Assembly (NCBI GenBank): GCA_017522205.1
Contig: JAFWZS010000082.1
Span: 1 to 35,251 of the forward strand
DNA: 35,251 bases
Reading direction: 5' to 3'
Origin: Clostridia bacterium
Lineage (GTDB): Bacteria; Bacillota; Clostridia; Oscillospirales; Acutalibacteraceae
This document shows positions 1-8,800 of the stretch, in pieces. The notes beneath the pieces were generated by a model. The model saw only the letters and a program-made list of their open reading frames with translations. It searched no databases and was not told the origin of the DNA. Position numbers and translations under genes: made by a program. Each line of letters begins with the position of its first letter. Positions within the stretch are counted from its first letter, which is position 1.

Positions 1-12
1 GCATTTTGCATT
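1..12. repeat. Edge of a further ATGCAAA heptad array
   Basis: The first 12 bases read GCATTTTGCATT, which is the end of the reverse-complement ATGCAAA array seen whole at 3422-3452. The array sits directly beside the rpoD terminator. The rest lies outside the window, so whether this is a full element or a solo array cannot be seen. Confidence 0.5.
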
Positions 13-13
13 A

Positions 14-40
14 AAAAAAGCTCCCGAAGGAGCTTTTTTA
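14..40 (-). terminator. rpoD intrinsic terminator
   Basis: On the minus strand AAAGCTCC-TTC-GGGAGCTTT forms a hairpin followed by a run of T, starting immediately after the rpoD TAA (41-43). It closes the dgt-dnaG-rpoD gene string. The A-run on the other side would make it work in both directions. Confidence 0.85.
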
Positions 41-1129
41 TTAAAGGTCTTTAAGATGCTTACTTCTGCTGGGGTGACGGAGCTTACGGAGAGCCTTTGC
101 TTCAATCTGTCTGATACGCTCTCTTGTAACGTTGAACTCCTTGCCCACCTCTTCAAGGGTCTGAGGTGTACCGTCCTTAAGTCCGAAGCGGAGACGGAGA
201 ACCTCTGCTTCTCTAACGGTGAGAGTTTCAAGCACTTCGTTTACCTTTGTTTTAAGGAAGGTCATTGCTGCTGCATCTGCAGGTGAAAGTGCATCCTCGT
301 CGGGAATGAAATCACCAAGGTGGCTGTCTTCCTCTTCACCGATGGGAGTTTCAAGGGAAACGGGTTCTTGTGAAATACGGAGAATATCACGAACCTTGTC
401 AGGTGACATTTTAAGCTCTGCTGCAATGTCCTCGGGTGAGGGGTCTTTACCGTCACGGTGAAGAAGCATACTGCTTGTCTTTTTAACCTTATTGATAGTT
501 TCAACCATATGAACGGGAATACGGATTGTTCTGCCCTGGTCAGCAATTGCTCTTGTAATAGCCTGTCTTATCCACCATGTAGCGTAGGTTGAGAACTTGA
601 AGCCCTTTGTATGGTCAAATTTGTCAACAGCCTTGATAAGGCCCAGGTTACCCTCCTGAATAAGGTCAAGGAACATCATACCTCTGCCCACATATCTTTT
701 TGCAATTGATACAACAAGACGGAGATTTGCCTTTGTGAGGATATCCTTAGCTTCCTTATCCCCTGCTGAAATTCTGATTGCAAGGTCAATTTCCTCTTCA
801 GGTGAAAGAAGAGGCACTCTGCCTATATCTTTAAGATAAACTTTTACAGGGTCGTCAATAACGCTCTTGGGGTCGGCAACCATTGCTGAGTTATCGTAAT
901 CCTTGGGAAGGTCAATATCAACAGAAATGTCATTGAGAATTTCATCGGAAAGATCGTCAACGATTTCTACTCCGTTAGCTTCCAGCTTCTGATAAACCTT
1001 CTCCATTTCCTCCATATCAACGTCAGCTTCAACAAGCACGGCATCAATTTCAGTTGAATTGAGCTTACCCTGTGCAATACCTCTTTCTACAAGAGCTTTA
1101 AGCATCAAGTTTTTTTCCTGTGTTTCCAT
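41..1129 (-). CDS. rpoD: RNA polymerase primary sigma factor RpoD/SigA
   Basis: This is the housekeeping sigma factor that directs RNA polymerase to -10/-35 promoters. The protein has 362 residues, usual for a Firmicutes SigA, with the short acidic region 1.1 in the first 85 residues. Region 1.2 ([20 protein letters not shown], about 93-112) follows, then region 2 with the -10 recognition and melting helix ([20 protein letters not shown], about 179-198). Region 3 comes next, and region 4 ends with the helix-turn-helix ([17 protein letters not shown]). The ATG is preceded by AAAGGA at good spacing. It lies 46 bp behind dnaG on the same strand, the classical macromolecular-synthesis operon order, and ends in its own terminator. 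The consensus promoters found elsewhere in the window (TTGACA-17-TATAAT before rpsU) are its expected targets. Confidence 0.97.
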   Translation of the reverse strand: METQEKNLMLKALVERGIAQGKLNSTEIDAVLVEADVDMEEMEKVYQKLEANGVEIVDDLSDEILNDISVDIDLPKDYDNSAMVADPKSVIDDPVKVYLKDIGRVPLLSPEEEIDLAIRISAGDKEAKDILTKANLRLVVSIAKRYVGRGMMFLDLIQEGNLGLIKAVDKFDHTKGFKFSTYATWWIRQAITRAIADQGRTIRIPVHMVETINKVKKTSSMLLHRDGKDPSPEDIAAELKMSPDKVRDILRISQEPVSLETPIGEEEDSHLGDFIPDEDALSPADAAAMTFLKTKVNEVLETLTVREAEVLRLRFGLKDGTPQTLEEVGKEFNVTRERIRQIEAKALRKLRHPSRSKHLKDL

Positions 1130-1175
1130 AAGTTTACTGTCCTTTCTATACTACTGCAGATTTTTCTGCGGCTGT

Positions 1176-2933
1176 TTATTTTTTCCTGAAGAGACTGAGG
1201 AAGTCCTCATCACTGATTTGGCTTAAGTCAGGCTTTGCCTTCTGCTTTTCCTTTTCGCTTTTCATAGCGGCTATACAGTCTTCGCAGAATTTAAGGTTTG
1301 TGCCTGAATTGACACCGTCCTTGCTGATTTTAACAAGGGTGTCCATTTCAGAGGGAGAAAGCTCCTCGCTGAAAAAGGTCAGTTCGAGACTTCTGTGCTC
1401 TTTTATTTTTTCTGTAAGAAGAGAGAATATTCGTTTATAAAGCGGGACACTGAAATCCTCAGCTGAAACCATATTCTCAATATGCCTGTAATAATCGGGG
1501 TTTTTAAAGAGAGTTGCAACTAATTGCTCCTCTGCCCTTACTGTCTTCAGGTTGGTGGAGTTTGCAAGGGCTGTCTTTGTGTTATCCGAAATGCTTTGCT
1601 GAGGAAGCTTTCGGAAAAAGTCGTCCTTTTCCTTTTTTGCACTTCGTTGTGAAATCTGTTTTATTCTTGCTGTTATGGCTTCCTTTGACACCTGAAGCTC
1701 CTCTGAAAGCCTTGAAGAATAAATATCACGGGTGATTTCACTTCTTGTTTTAGAAAGTATCTGTGCTGCCTTTTCCAGATATTTCATCTTGCCGTCACTT
1801 GTGCCGAGGTCAAGACCGTCTCTTGCTTTAAGCAGCTCAAATTCTATATCGTTTGCAGCCCCGTCAATAAGACTTCTGAATCTTTCAGGACCATATTTTT
1901 TCAGAATTTCATCGGGGTCCTTGCCGCCGCTCAGATGCACAACCCTCAGCTTCATTCCTATTGAGCCGAGAATTCCGATTGCCCTCTCTGTAGCCTTCTG
2001 TCCTGCTTCGTCGGCATCATAAGAGAGAATAATTTCATCGGCATAACGTGAAAGAAGATGTGCCATTTCACTTGTGAGTGCTGTGCCGAGACAGGCGATT
2101 GCATTTGTAAAGCCTGCCTCGTGAAGAGATATGGCATCCATATATCCCTCAACGAGAATCAGTGTTTTCTCCGTTGAATTTTTCGCGAAGTTAAGGCCGA
2201 ATACACCGAGACTCTTTTTATATACAAGTGTATCCGAGGTGTTTATATATTTCGGCTTACTGTCGTCAAGAACTCGTCCGCCGAAAGCCACAACGTTACC
2301 TCTTACATCAATTATGGGAACCATTACTCTGTTACGGAAGGAGTCGTAATAGCTTATCTTTCCGTCTTTGTTGCTTCGGTTTGCAAGGTTAGCTTCATAA
2401 AGTTCCTCATAGGAATAACCAAGACCTCTCATATAGGTGAGAAGTGCCCTCCACTCATTCGGTGCATAACCTAAACCGAAACGGGTTATTGTGCCCTTTT
2501 TATATCCACGGCTTTTGAAATACTCCAGACCGTCTTTTCCTTTTTCTGAGAAAAGGCAGGAGTTGAAAAACCTTGCCGCTTCTTTGTTGATTTCATACAT
2601 TCTCTTACGTTTCTGAGAAAGAGAATCGTCGTAGCCCTCAGAGGGCATTACCATTCCGCTTTTGTAGCAGAGATAACGGACAGCCTCAGTAAAATCAAGG
2701 TTTTCTGCCCTTCTTATGAAGCCGATTGCTTCACCGCCTGCACCGCAGCCGAAGCAGTAAAAGCTCTGACTGTCGGGATATACCGTAAAGGAGGGAGTTT
2801 TTTCATTGTGGAAGGGACAAAGTCCCACAAGATTTTTGCCACGTCTTTTTAGATTGACATAGGGTGAAATGACCTGCTCAATATCGCAGCGCATACGCAG
2901 TTCACTTAAGAATTCGTCTGAAAATCTTGCCAT
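1176..2933 (-). CDS. dnaG: DNA primase DnaG
   Basis: This primase makes RNA primers for replication and works with the replicative helicase. The N-terminal CHC2 zinc ribbon is complete (C39, H42, C60, C63 in LCPFHNEKTPSF ... YCFGCGAGG). The TOPRIM domain carries LILVEGYMDAISLHEAG and SYDADEAGQKA, and a helicase-interaction region follows. I start it at the ATG at 2933 because AAAGGAG sits at correct spacing and MARFSDEFL is the usual family N-terminus, giving 585 residues. An in-frame extension upstream to 2990 would translate the ATGCAAA repeat array and is not credible. The gene lies between the inserted four-helix-bundle element (upstream) and rpoD (46 bp downstream), so its supply of transcripts from dgt must cross that element. 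Confidence 0.97.
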   Translation of the reverse strand: MARFSDEFLSELRMRCDIEQVISPYVNLKRRGKNLVGLCPFHNEKTPSFTVYPDSQSFYCFGCGAGGEAIGFIRRAENLDFTEAVRYLCYKSGMVMPSEGYDDSLSQKRKRMYEINKEAARFFNSCLFSEKGKDGLEYFKSRGYKKGTITRFGLGYAPNEWRALLTYMRGLGYSYEELYEANLANRSNKDGKISYYDSFRNRVMVPIIDVRGNVVAFGGRVLDDSKPKYINTSDTLVYKKSLGVFGLNFAKNSTEKTLILVEGYMDAISLHEAGFTNAIACLGTALTSEMAHLLSRYADEIILSYDADEAGQKATERAIGILGSIGMKLRVVHLSGGKDPDEILKKYGPERFRSLIDGAANDIEFELLKARDGLDLGTSDGKMKYLEKAAQILSKTRSEITRDIYSSRLSEELQVSKEAITARIKQISQRSAKKEKDDFFRKLPQQSISDNTKTALANSTNLKTVRAEEQLVATLFKNPDYYRHIENMVSAEDFSVPLYKRIFSLLTEKIKEHRSLELTFFSEELSPSEMDTLVKISKDGVNSGTNLKFCEDCIAAMKSEKEKQKAKPDLSQISDEDFLSLFRKK

Positions 2934-2951
2934 ACTACTCACTCCTTTCGT

Positions 2952-2983
2952 AAATGCAAAATGCAAAGTGCAAAATGCAAAAT
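2952..2983 (+). repeat. Left heptad array (4 x RTGCAAA)
   Basis: Units start at 2954, 2961, 2968 and 2975, with the third unit GTGCAAA. The array ends about 7 bp from the dnaG ribosome binding site. It is base-for-base identical to 26596-26627, and its reverse complement lies at 3422-3452. Confidence 0.9.
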
Positions 2984-3040
2984 ATCGCACCGTAAATTAC
3001 TTAATTATATGAACAACCTACCTACGGACTTTATCGCATC

Positions 3041-3397
3041 TTATAATCGTTCACTATTTGTTTTTTTGCATATAGAGGTAAGAATAGCAATTATCTCTTT
3101 AGAATCCTCTTTAATGCTTAAAAACTCTCTGTCAGTAATATATTCTGTCTTATGCAGCAATCTTAACCAATAGTATGTTTCATTAGCTTCTTTGAGCGCA
3201 ATATTCATTTTTGCATTAAAATCGGGTTTAGTCTGACCTCTTTGCGCTTCTGCTACATTAGCACCCACGCTTGTCCCGCTTTTTAAAAGCTGTTTCGACA
3301 AAACGAATTCTTTCTTTTCTTCTGTAAGATATCTGTACAGATTTACGATTCTGACAGCGTAATCAAAACTTTTTATCTCAATAACATTTTCGTTCAT
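3041..3397 (-). CDS. Four-helix-bundle protein, 23S rRNA intervening-sequence (IVP) family
   Basis: This 118-residue protein has the hallmarks of the S23/IVP family (TIGR02436 type). These are an N-terminal KSFDYAVRIVNLYRYL helix, LSKQLLKSGTSVGANVAEA, a QRGQTKPDFNAKMNIALKEA segment, and ETYYWLRLL near the third helix. Members form pentameric four-helix bundles. They are encoded in intervening sequences of 23S rRNA, and the diversity-generating-retroelement accessory protein Avd shares the fold. The molecular role is not settled; nucleic-acid binding is suspected from the basic surface of the family. Here no rRNA or reverse transcriptase is nearby: the gene lies alone between perfect 31-bp inverted repeats in the dgt-dnaG gap, in the direction of the operon. 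The ribosome binding site is weak (GGTGA about 7 bp before the ATG). Confidence 0.85.
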   Translation of the reverse strand: MNENVIEIKSFDYAVRIVNLYRYLTEEKKEFVLSKQLLKSGTSVGANVAEAQRGQTKPDFNAKMNIALKEANETYYWLRLLHKTEYITDREFLSIKEDSKEIIAILTSICKKTNSERL

Positions 3398-3421
3398 TCA
3401 AATTTCACCGTTTCGTCAGTT

Positions 3422-3452
3422 ATTTTGCATTTTGCACTTTGCATTTTGCATT
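3422..3452 (-). repeat. Right heptad array, inverted copy
   Basis: The reverse complement of 2952-2983 is matched over 31 consecutive bases. It begins right after the leader of the four-helix-bundle gene and ends directly at a 12-bp hairpin that overlaps the dgt stop codon. Confidence 0.9.
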
Positions 3453-3479
3453 CTGACAGCAATCTCCGATTGCTATCAG
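3453..3479 (-). other. 12-bp stem-loop overlapping the dgt stop codon
   Basis: CTGACAGCAATC, a 3-base loop TCC, then GATTGCTATCAG pair over 12 positions (one G-U when read as minus-strand RNA). The dgt stop codon (3476-3478) is inside the stem. No T-run follows on either strand; the heptad array starts immediately. It could be a former terminator separated from its T-run by insertion, or an RNA-processing or stability hairpin. Confidence 0.6.
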
Positions 3480-4474
3480 TCACTCCAACCTGAGGGTATA
3501 AAATATCTCGAGAAAATTTTGAGGGCATACCCATCTGTCATACCTGCAATATAGTCAGCTGCAGCTCTTTCTGCACCGTCACGCCATGCGATTGTTATAT
3601 ATTCATTTGGAAGCTCGTCGGGATGGCTGCTGAAGAAATCGTAAAGGCTTTGCACAAGCTTCATTGCCTTCCCCTCTTCGCTTTTGCATACGGGGTTTGT
3701 GTACACTCTGTCAAACATAAATTCGTGGAGAATGTCAAAGGCACTCTGCACATCTCTGTCAAGACGCACTGTATCAACGGTATTTTCAATCGCTGAGGTA
3801 ATAAGTGTGTTAATTCTTGCACTTTTGTTTTCACCGAGAAAACGTTTTGCCTCAGTCGGAATACTCGCTTCCGTAAGCACTCCTGCTCTTATTGCGTCAT
3901 CTATATCGTGGTTTATATATGCAATTCTGTCGGAAAGCTTTACGATTCTGCCTTCAAGAGTTGCAGCTTCTTCGCCCTTTGTGTGGCAGACGATTCCGTT
4001 GCGCACCTCCCAGGTAAGGTTAAGTCCCTGACCCTCTTTTTCAATGAAATCGGCAACACGCAGGCTCTGCTCATAATGCTTGAAGCCTCCGGGCACAACC
4101 TCATTAAGTGCCCTTTCACCTGCATGTCCGAAAGGTGTGTGACCCAAATCGTGGCCAAGAGCAATTGCTTCGGTTAAGTCTTCGTTAAGTCCGAGAGCTC
4201 TCGATATTGTTCTTGCAATCTGGGAAACCTCAAGAGTGTGGGTAAGACGGGTTCTGTAATGGTCACCGTCAGGAGAAAGGAAAACCTGGGTTTTATGCTT
4301 AAGACGTCGGAATGATGCAGAATGGATAATTCTGTCTCTGTCTCGTTGGAACGCAGTTCTTACGGGACATTCAGGCTCATAGCTCTGTCTGCCCTTTGTG
4401 TTGCTGCACAAAAAACCGTAAGGTGAAATTGTGTTTTCTTCTCTGTCAAGAGTAATCTGCCTTAAATTAGCCAC
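3476..4474 (-). CDS. dgt: Deoxyguanosinetriphosphate triphosphohydrolase-like HD protein
   Basis: This is a dNTP triphosphohydrolase-type HD-domain enzyme (dNTP to deoxynucleoside plus triphosphate). The metal-binding set is present: RLTHTLEVSQIAR for the first His, AIALGHDLGHTPFGHAGE for the HD pair and following His, and NHDIDDAIRAG for the distal Asp. Upstream is FQRDRDRIIHSASFRRLKHK, typical of this family. Two GTG starts compete. The one at 4483 touches the AAGGGAAG ribosome binding site, whereas the one at 4474 has 8-bp spacing, so I use 4474 (332 residues). In Clostridia this gene commonly precedes dnaG and rpoD as here. yigZ ends about 75 bp upstream without a convincing terminator, so read-through from yigZ is possible. 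Confidence 0.92.
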   Translation of the reverse strand: MANLRQITLDREENTISPYGFLCSNTKGRQSYEPECPVRTAFQRDRDRIIHSASFRRLKHKTQVFLSPDGDHYRTRLTHTLEVSQIARTISRALGLNEDLTEAIALGHDLGHTPFGHAGERALNEVVPGGFKHYEQSLRVADFIEKEGQGLNLTWEVRNGIVCHTKGEEAATLEGRIVKLSDRIAYINHDIDDAIRAGVLTEASIPTEAKRFLGENKSARINTLITSAIENTVDTVRLDRDVQSAFDILHEFMFDRVYTNPVCKSEEGKAMKLVQSLYDFFSSHPDELPNEYITIAWRDGAERAAADYIAGMTDGYALKIFSRYFIPSGWSD

Positions 4475-4548
4475 ACTTTTCACTTCCCTTCATTTATATA
4501 TACGCAAAAAAGTCTGTGTTTCCCCTTATTTTTTCAAAAAATTATTTT

Positions 4549-5169
4549 TTATATTTCACAGAACCTCTGGTCAACAACCTCACTGTGAAATCTTCCGTTT
4601 GAAACATCAACAAGTCTTGCTTCAAAGCGTGCTACATCCTCTTCGGGGATTCGGAAGGTGACCTCAACATTATCGGCAAAAACTGTGTCTTCAACTATAC
4701 CGCCCTCTTCACAGATAAGCGGTACCAGTCTGCCGTAAAAGTTATAATCTGTCTGAACCTTCACGATTTTACAAAGTGCCATGGTGATAATTCCGCCGGC
4801 ATCAAGAGCAATTTTTGCCGTATGGGAATAGGCTCTTACAAGGCCGCCTGCACCCAGCATAATACCTCCGAAGTAACGGGTACACACAACACAGCAGTCC
4901 ACAACATCCTCCTTGAGTATTACGTCAAGGGAGGGTATTCCTGCAGTACCCTGAGGCTCACCGTCGTCGCTGAAACGTCTCACCATACCTTCACGAAGGC
5001 TGTAAGCCCACACATTATGGGTTGCATCCCAGTGCTTTTTCTTTATCTCTTCAATGAAAGCGTTTGCCTCTTCAACTGTCTTTACCGGACAGACATAACC
5101 GATAAAACGTGATTTTTTAACCACGAATTCATCCTGTGAACGCTCCTTTATTGTTCTGTAGCTTGACAC
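4549..5169 (-). CDS. YigZ/IMPACT family protein
   Basis: This is a UPF0029/IMPACT-family protein of about 206 residues with a C-terminal DUF1949-like half. The diagnostic motifs are KKSRFIGYVCPVKTVEEA near the N-terminus, RRFSDDGEPQGTAGIP, and VVCTRYFGGIMLGAGGLVRA. Bacterial relatives (E. coli YigZ) have no settled function; a role around translation or RNA has been suggested for the eukaryotic relatives. A GTG at 5178 directly overlaps the AGAGG ribosome binding site, so I prefer the GTG at 5169, which has 8-bp spacing. The GTTGAAA element at 5193-5459 lies only about 15-25 bp upstream, so the gene's promoter must lie in or beyond that element. Confidence 0.88.
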   Translation of the reverse strand: MSSYRTIKERSQDEFVVKKSRFIGYVCPVKTVEEANAFIEEIKKKHWDATHNVWAYSLREGMVRRFSDDGEPQGTAGIPSLDVILKEDVVDCCVVCTRYFGGIMLGAGGLVRAYSHTAKIALDAGGIITMALCKIVKVQTDYNFYGRLVPLICEEGGIVEDTVFADNVEVTFRIPEEDVARFEARLVDVSNGRFHSEVVDQRFCEI

Positions 5170-5192
5170 TAAATTCACCTCTTTTATAAAAA

Positions 5193-5459
5193 GTTAAAAG
5201 TGGAAAGTTGAAAGTTGAAATGTGGGTCGCTTCGCTCCAATTATATCCGTTTAAATCTGTTTATGGAAATTAATATTCATACCGCCAAAGCAGGAATATA
5301 AATCCGGCGGGTAGAAATTGTATCATTCAGATATATAAAAGCGGATAAAACCTTCTCTTTACCCTTACTGCAACAAATTAATTCCGCAGACTATGATTAT
5401 CCGTCCGACACAATATAAATCTGCGACCTTATTTCAACTTTCAACTTTTAACTTTCATA
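5193..5459. mobile_element. Non-coding inverted-repeat element, GTTGAAA ends
   Basis: The left end has four 7-bp units (GTTAAAA, GTGGAAA, GTTGAAA, GTTGAAA; 5193-5220). The right end is the inverted series (TTTCAAC, TTTCAAC, TTTTAAC, TTTCATA; 5432-5459). Just inside the left end is GGGTCGCTTCGCTCC followed by AATTATA (5224-5245). Near the right end CGCAGA (5385-5390) and TCTGCG (5420-5425) can pair around a 29-base loop. Both blocks recur at 30413-30556 in the opposite orientation. No open reading frame of note is present. It fills the gap between the yigZ start and the rpmE terminator. Confidence 0.7.
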
Positions 5460-5461
5460 AT

Positions 5462-5499
5462 TAAAGAAAAATAAGACGGTGCAAATAATTGCGCCGTCT
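5462..5499 (-). terminator. rpmE intrinsic terminator
   Basis: On the minus strand AGACGGCGCAA pairs with TTGCACCGTCT (one G-U), followed by TATTTTTCTTT. It lies about 20 bp after the rpmE stop and abuts the right end of the GTTGAAA element. Confidence 0.85.
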
Positions 5500-5521
5500 G
5501 ATTCTTTTAATAAAGCTTTGA

Positions 5522-5731
5522 TTATTTGCTCTTAGCAAGGTTGAAACGCTTATTGAATCTGTCAACACGTCCGCCTGTATCAACGAGCTTCTGCTTACCT
5601 GTGAAGTAGGGGTGGCAGTTTGAACAAATATCAACACGCATATCCTTCTTTGTTGAGCCTGTAGCGATAACAGCACCGCAAGCGCACTTTACTTCTGTCT
5701 GTTCGTAATTAGGATGAATGTCCTTTTTCAT
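5522..5731 (-). CDS. rpmE: 50S ribosomal protein bL31
   Basis: This 69-residue large-subunit protein is of the zinc-binding (C+) type: C16, C18, C36 and C39 are all present (KCACG ... [10 protein letters not shown]). The N-terminus [11 protein letters not shown] and the VDRFNKRF segment are typical. The ATG has an AGAGGTGA ribosome binding site. It is a single-gene unit with its own promoter (5778-5806) and terminator (5462-5499). In organisms that also have a Cys-less paralogue the two swap with zinc supply; no paralogue is in this window. Confidence 0.97.
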   Translation of the reverse strand: MKKDIHPNYEQTEVKCACGAVIATGSTKKDMRVDICSNCHPYFTGKQKLVDTGGRVDRFNKRFNLAKSK

Positions 5732-5777
5732 TGTCTATTTCACCTCTTTCGGTATAGTCCATTATTCAACGGGTAGT

Positions 5778-5806
5778 ATTGTATCACACAAAAAGTCAAA
5801 AATCAA
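5778..5806 (-). promoter_or_regulatory. rpmE sigma-A promoter
   Basis: On the minus strand TTGATT, 17 bp, TACAAT lies about 45 bp before the rpmE ATG. Confidence 0.65.
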
Positions 5807-5843
5807 TATGTTTTTGAAATTTCTTTAAGTTTTTTCAAAATTA

Positions 5844-8800
5844 TTACTTCACCGCTATTTCCTTGCCGAGATGGAAGGAATAAAGGAGAGTTTCTCTTAC
5901 TCTGTAGCCCGTTGACTGCTCCAGAGCCTTTTTGTATAAAAGCACCTGAGAAGAGTATTTTTTCCTGAAATCATCCTCGTTATTAAGGCGGTCAGTTTTG
6001 TAGTCCACAACCACAAGCTCACCCTTTTCAAGAAAAGCACAGTCGGCAATACCCTGAATCATCATCATTTCATCCCCTGCTATAAATGCTTCTTCGGGAT
6101 AGATTTCACCAACGGGAACTTCAATTGTGAATTTCTTTTCACGCATAACCTTTTCGCTTTTGAGTATTCTTTTTGCAAGACTGCTTTCGAAAAAGGTTTC
6201 AACTGCCTTTACATTGATGCCCTTAGCCTCAGCTTCGGAAAGTACGCCGAGTGAGAAAAGACGGTCAATTTCATTTTGCACACTGAGCTTTGCTTTTTCG
6301 TAATCGGCAAACTGAATAAAGGTATGGGTTGCAATACCCTTCATTGCTCCCGTAAGTCCGCCCTCATACATAAAGGTGGGCATTTTTGAAGCGAAGTAGT
6401 CTCTGTCAATAAAATCTCGGTCAACCTCGGAAGCGGCTCGTTTGGTGATTACCTTTGAAAGAGCCTCATATTTGTATCTGTACCCTGCCCTTTCTTCAAT
6501 GAGCTTCAGAAAATCCTTATCCGCAGTTTCTCTTTTCTGAGAAGCGGTTTCAGCTTCAACCTCCGATTCGTATTCACTGAAAACAACCTTCAGGGGTGAT
6601 TCACAGTAAAGCACCGCATTTTCCGTTCCGCCTACCTCTTCACGAAGGAGCTTCGCATCCTTATGTCTTAAAAGGGCGGTTATAATCCATCTTCCGTAGT
6701 TATACGCTTCCTTTACAAGAACGGGATTGATTCTGTCGGTGCAGGGATTGATTCTGTTCATCATAGAGCCGATTGCTTTAAGAGGGTTGTCGTCAGCATA
6801 GAGCATAATTAGCTTTTCTCTGGCTCTCGTGAGAGCAACATAAAGCACTCGCATTTCTTCGCTCAGAAGGTCGTTTTTCAGCGACAGCTTCACTGCATTA
6901 TGGCAGAGGGTTTCGTACTGCTCAAAGGTTTCGGGATTTCTCCTCATAAGACCCACGCCGTCCTTGTGGCTGATTATCATATTGTCGCTTATATCCATCG
7001 TGTTGAATTTTCCGCTGCAGCCCGAGAGAATACACACAGGAAATTCAAGTCCCTTTGACTTGTGGATGGTTATGATTTTTACCACATCTGCCTGCTGTGA
7101 AATTCCAAGAGAACCTGACATATCCTGCTTTTTGTCACGGAGCTTTTCAATGAAGCTGAGAAAGCCCGTAAGTCCCGAATAGCCGCTTTTTTCATATGCC
7201 GAAGCGTAGTCGCATAAAAGCATAAGATTTGCACGCTTGGTGCCTGATTTGTCAACTGCATCAAAGATTGCCATAAGTGCAGTATCCTCGTAAATTTCAC
7301 TCACAAGCTCACCCAATGAAAGGCAGAGACTGAGGTTTCTCCAGAAGGATATACGGCTTAAAAAAGCGCTTACCTTTTCTGATTTTTCTTTCATTCTCAT
7401 AAGGCAGGTGTACACATCTGCTCTTTTGTCGTCTTCATAGATTCCCGTTTTTGTCTCGGTTTTCAAATCGCTGATTTCGTCGGGAGTAAAGCCGAAAACA
7501 GGGCTCATCATAACGCTGAGAAGAGGTATATCTTGCTTTGGATTATCTATAATACGAAGGATATTAAGTGCAAGGCTGACTTCGTTTGACATAAGGAATT
7601 TGCCCGAAACCTCGGTGAAGGCAGGTATTCCCTCTTTGCGGAAAACGTCTGCATAGGTTACGCCTCTGTCGCCGCCAACTGCACGGAGAAGCACAGCAAA
7701 ATCCTTATAGGTTGCTTTTCTTTCTGTGTCGCCGTCTTTTACGGTATAACCGTCAGCAATCATTCTGTTTATTAAATCTGCCGCATATTTTGCCTGGGCA
7801 ATAACCTTGTTTTCCTTGAATTTGTCCAGCTTTGCCGTGTCGATAATATGAAGCTCTGTGTCGGCTTCGCTTTTCTCATCATATTTTGCACTTGCAACAA
7901 GGCTGTCCTCCTGTCCGTATTCCATACCGCCGCTTTCCTCTGACATAATCTGAGAAAAAATAAAGTTGATTATGTCCGTTACACCCTTACGGCTTCTGAA
8001 GTTATTTCCGAGTATGATTTTTGCAGGGTAGTTGTCCTTTTCGCTGTCGTAGGCTTCAAAGCTGTTTTTCAGGGAGAGGAAAATTTCAGGCATAGCCTGA
8101 CGGAAGGAGTAAATGCTCTGCTTTACGTCGCCTACCCTGAATAGGTTGTTTCTCGACACAGAGGTGAAAAGCATATCCTGAGCCTTGTTTGTGTCCTGAT
8201 ATTCGTCAATAAGTATTTCGTCATAATTTTGGCTTATCTCTTTTGCAAGGTCAGTGCTCTCAAAGCCGTCTTCCGTTTCCTTTACAAGAAGTGACAGCGC
8301 CATATGGGCTATATCGGAAAAGTCTGCAAGCTTCTTTTCCTTTTTCATCTCAGAGAAACAGGTCATAAAACTTTTTGTGCAGGTGACGAGACTTTCCATA
8401 AGAGGCAGGAAAAATTTCATATCATCTCTGTATTCTTCCTCGCTCGTGCACATTATTTTTGAAAGTCCCCTGATTCTGTCTGTATTTTCCTTACGCATAT
8501 CGGTAAGGCGCTTTACAAAGGGGTCATCCTTAAGAGATTTCGGTGTGTTGCCTCTTCTTGCAGGTGAGAATTGAAAAACTGCACGTCTCGCCTCATCCCA
8601 ATTGCCCTCATTAAGAAAAGCACAAATGTATTCGCATTGAGCCTTGTCTGTAGAAGCGGCATCATAAAGTATTTTTGTGAGGATTTCATCATTTTCAATT
8701 GCCGAAAGAATTTCATCTGAACATTCAATTGCGTAAGTGAGATTTTCTTTCAGATGAGCAATTATTCTTTTTCCGTATACGCTTTCGCTGAAAGGCTTTT

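Larger units (their letters stand above)
2952..3452 (-). mobile_element. Inverted-repeat element carrying a four-helix-bundle gene
   Basis: A segment of about 500 bp is bounded by a 32-bp array at 2952-2983 and its reverse complement at 3422-3452, matching over 31 consecutive bases. Each end is four 7-bp units: ATGCAAA, ATGCAAA, GTGCAAA, ATGCAAA. The only gene inside is the four-helix-bundle protein. The segment nearly fills the space between dgt and dnaG: without it the two genes would be about 40 bp apart, as expected for an operon. An identical 32-bp array recurs alone at 26596-26627. I see no transposase and no clear target-site duplication. That it moved as a unit is inference from the repeat structure and position. 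Confidence 0.7.

Noticed and set aside
2952..2983. Heptad arrays as a CRISPR array
   Set aside because: Units are 7 bp and directly adjacent with no spacers, and no cas genes are present.
2934..2990. N-terminal extension of DnaG starting at 2990
   Set aside because: The extra 19 residues are a translation of the ATGCAAA array and leader. The ATG at 2933 has a proper ribosome binding site and gives the usual DnaG N-terminus.
3041..3397. Diversity-generating retroelement accessory gene (avd)
   Set aside because: The fold family is shared, but no reverse transcriptase, template repeat or variable repeat is present, and the sequence motifs are of the IVP type.
4490..4560. Promoter for dgt in the yigZ-dgt gap
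   Set aside because: The A/T-rich sequence has -10-like strings but no matching -35 at acceptable spacing.
5193..5459. Target-site duplications flanking the elements
   Set aside because: I compared the bases just outside the ends of the elements at 2952, 5193 and 22652 and found no convincing direct repeats.
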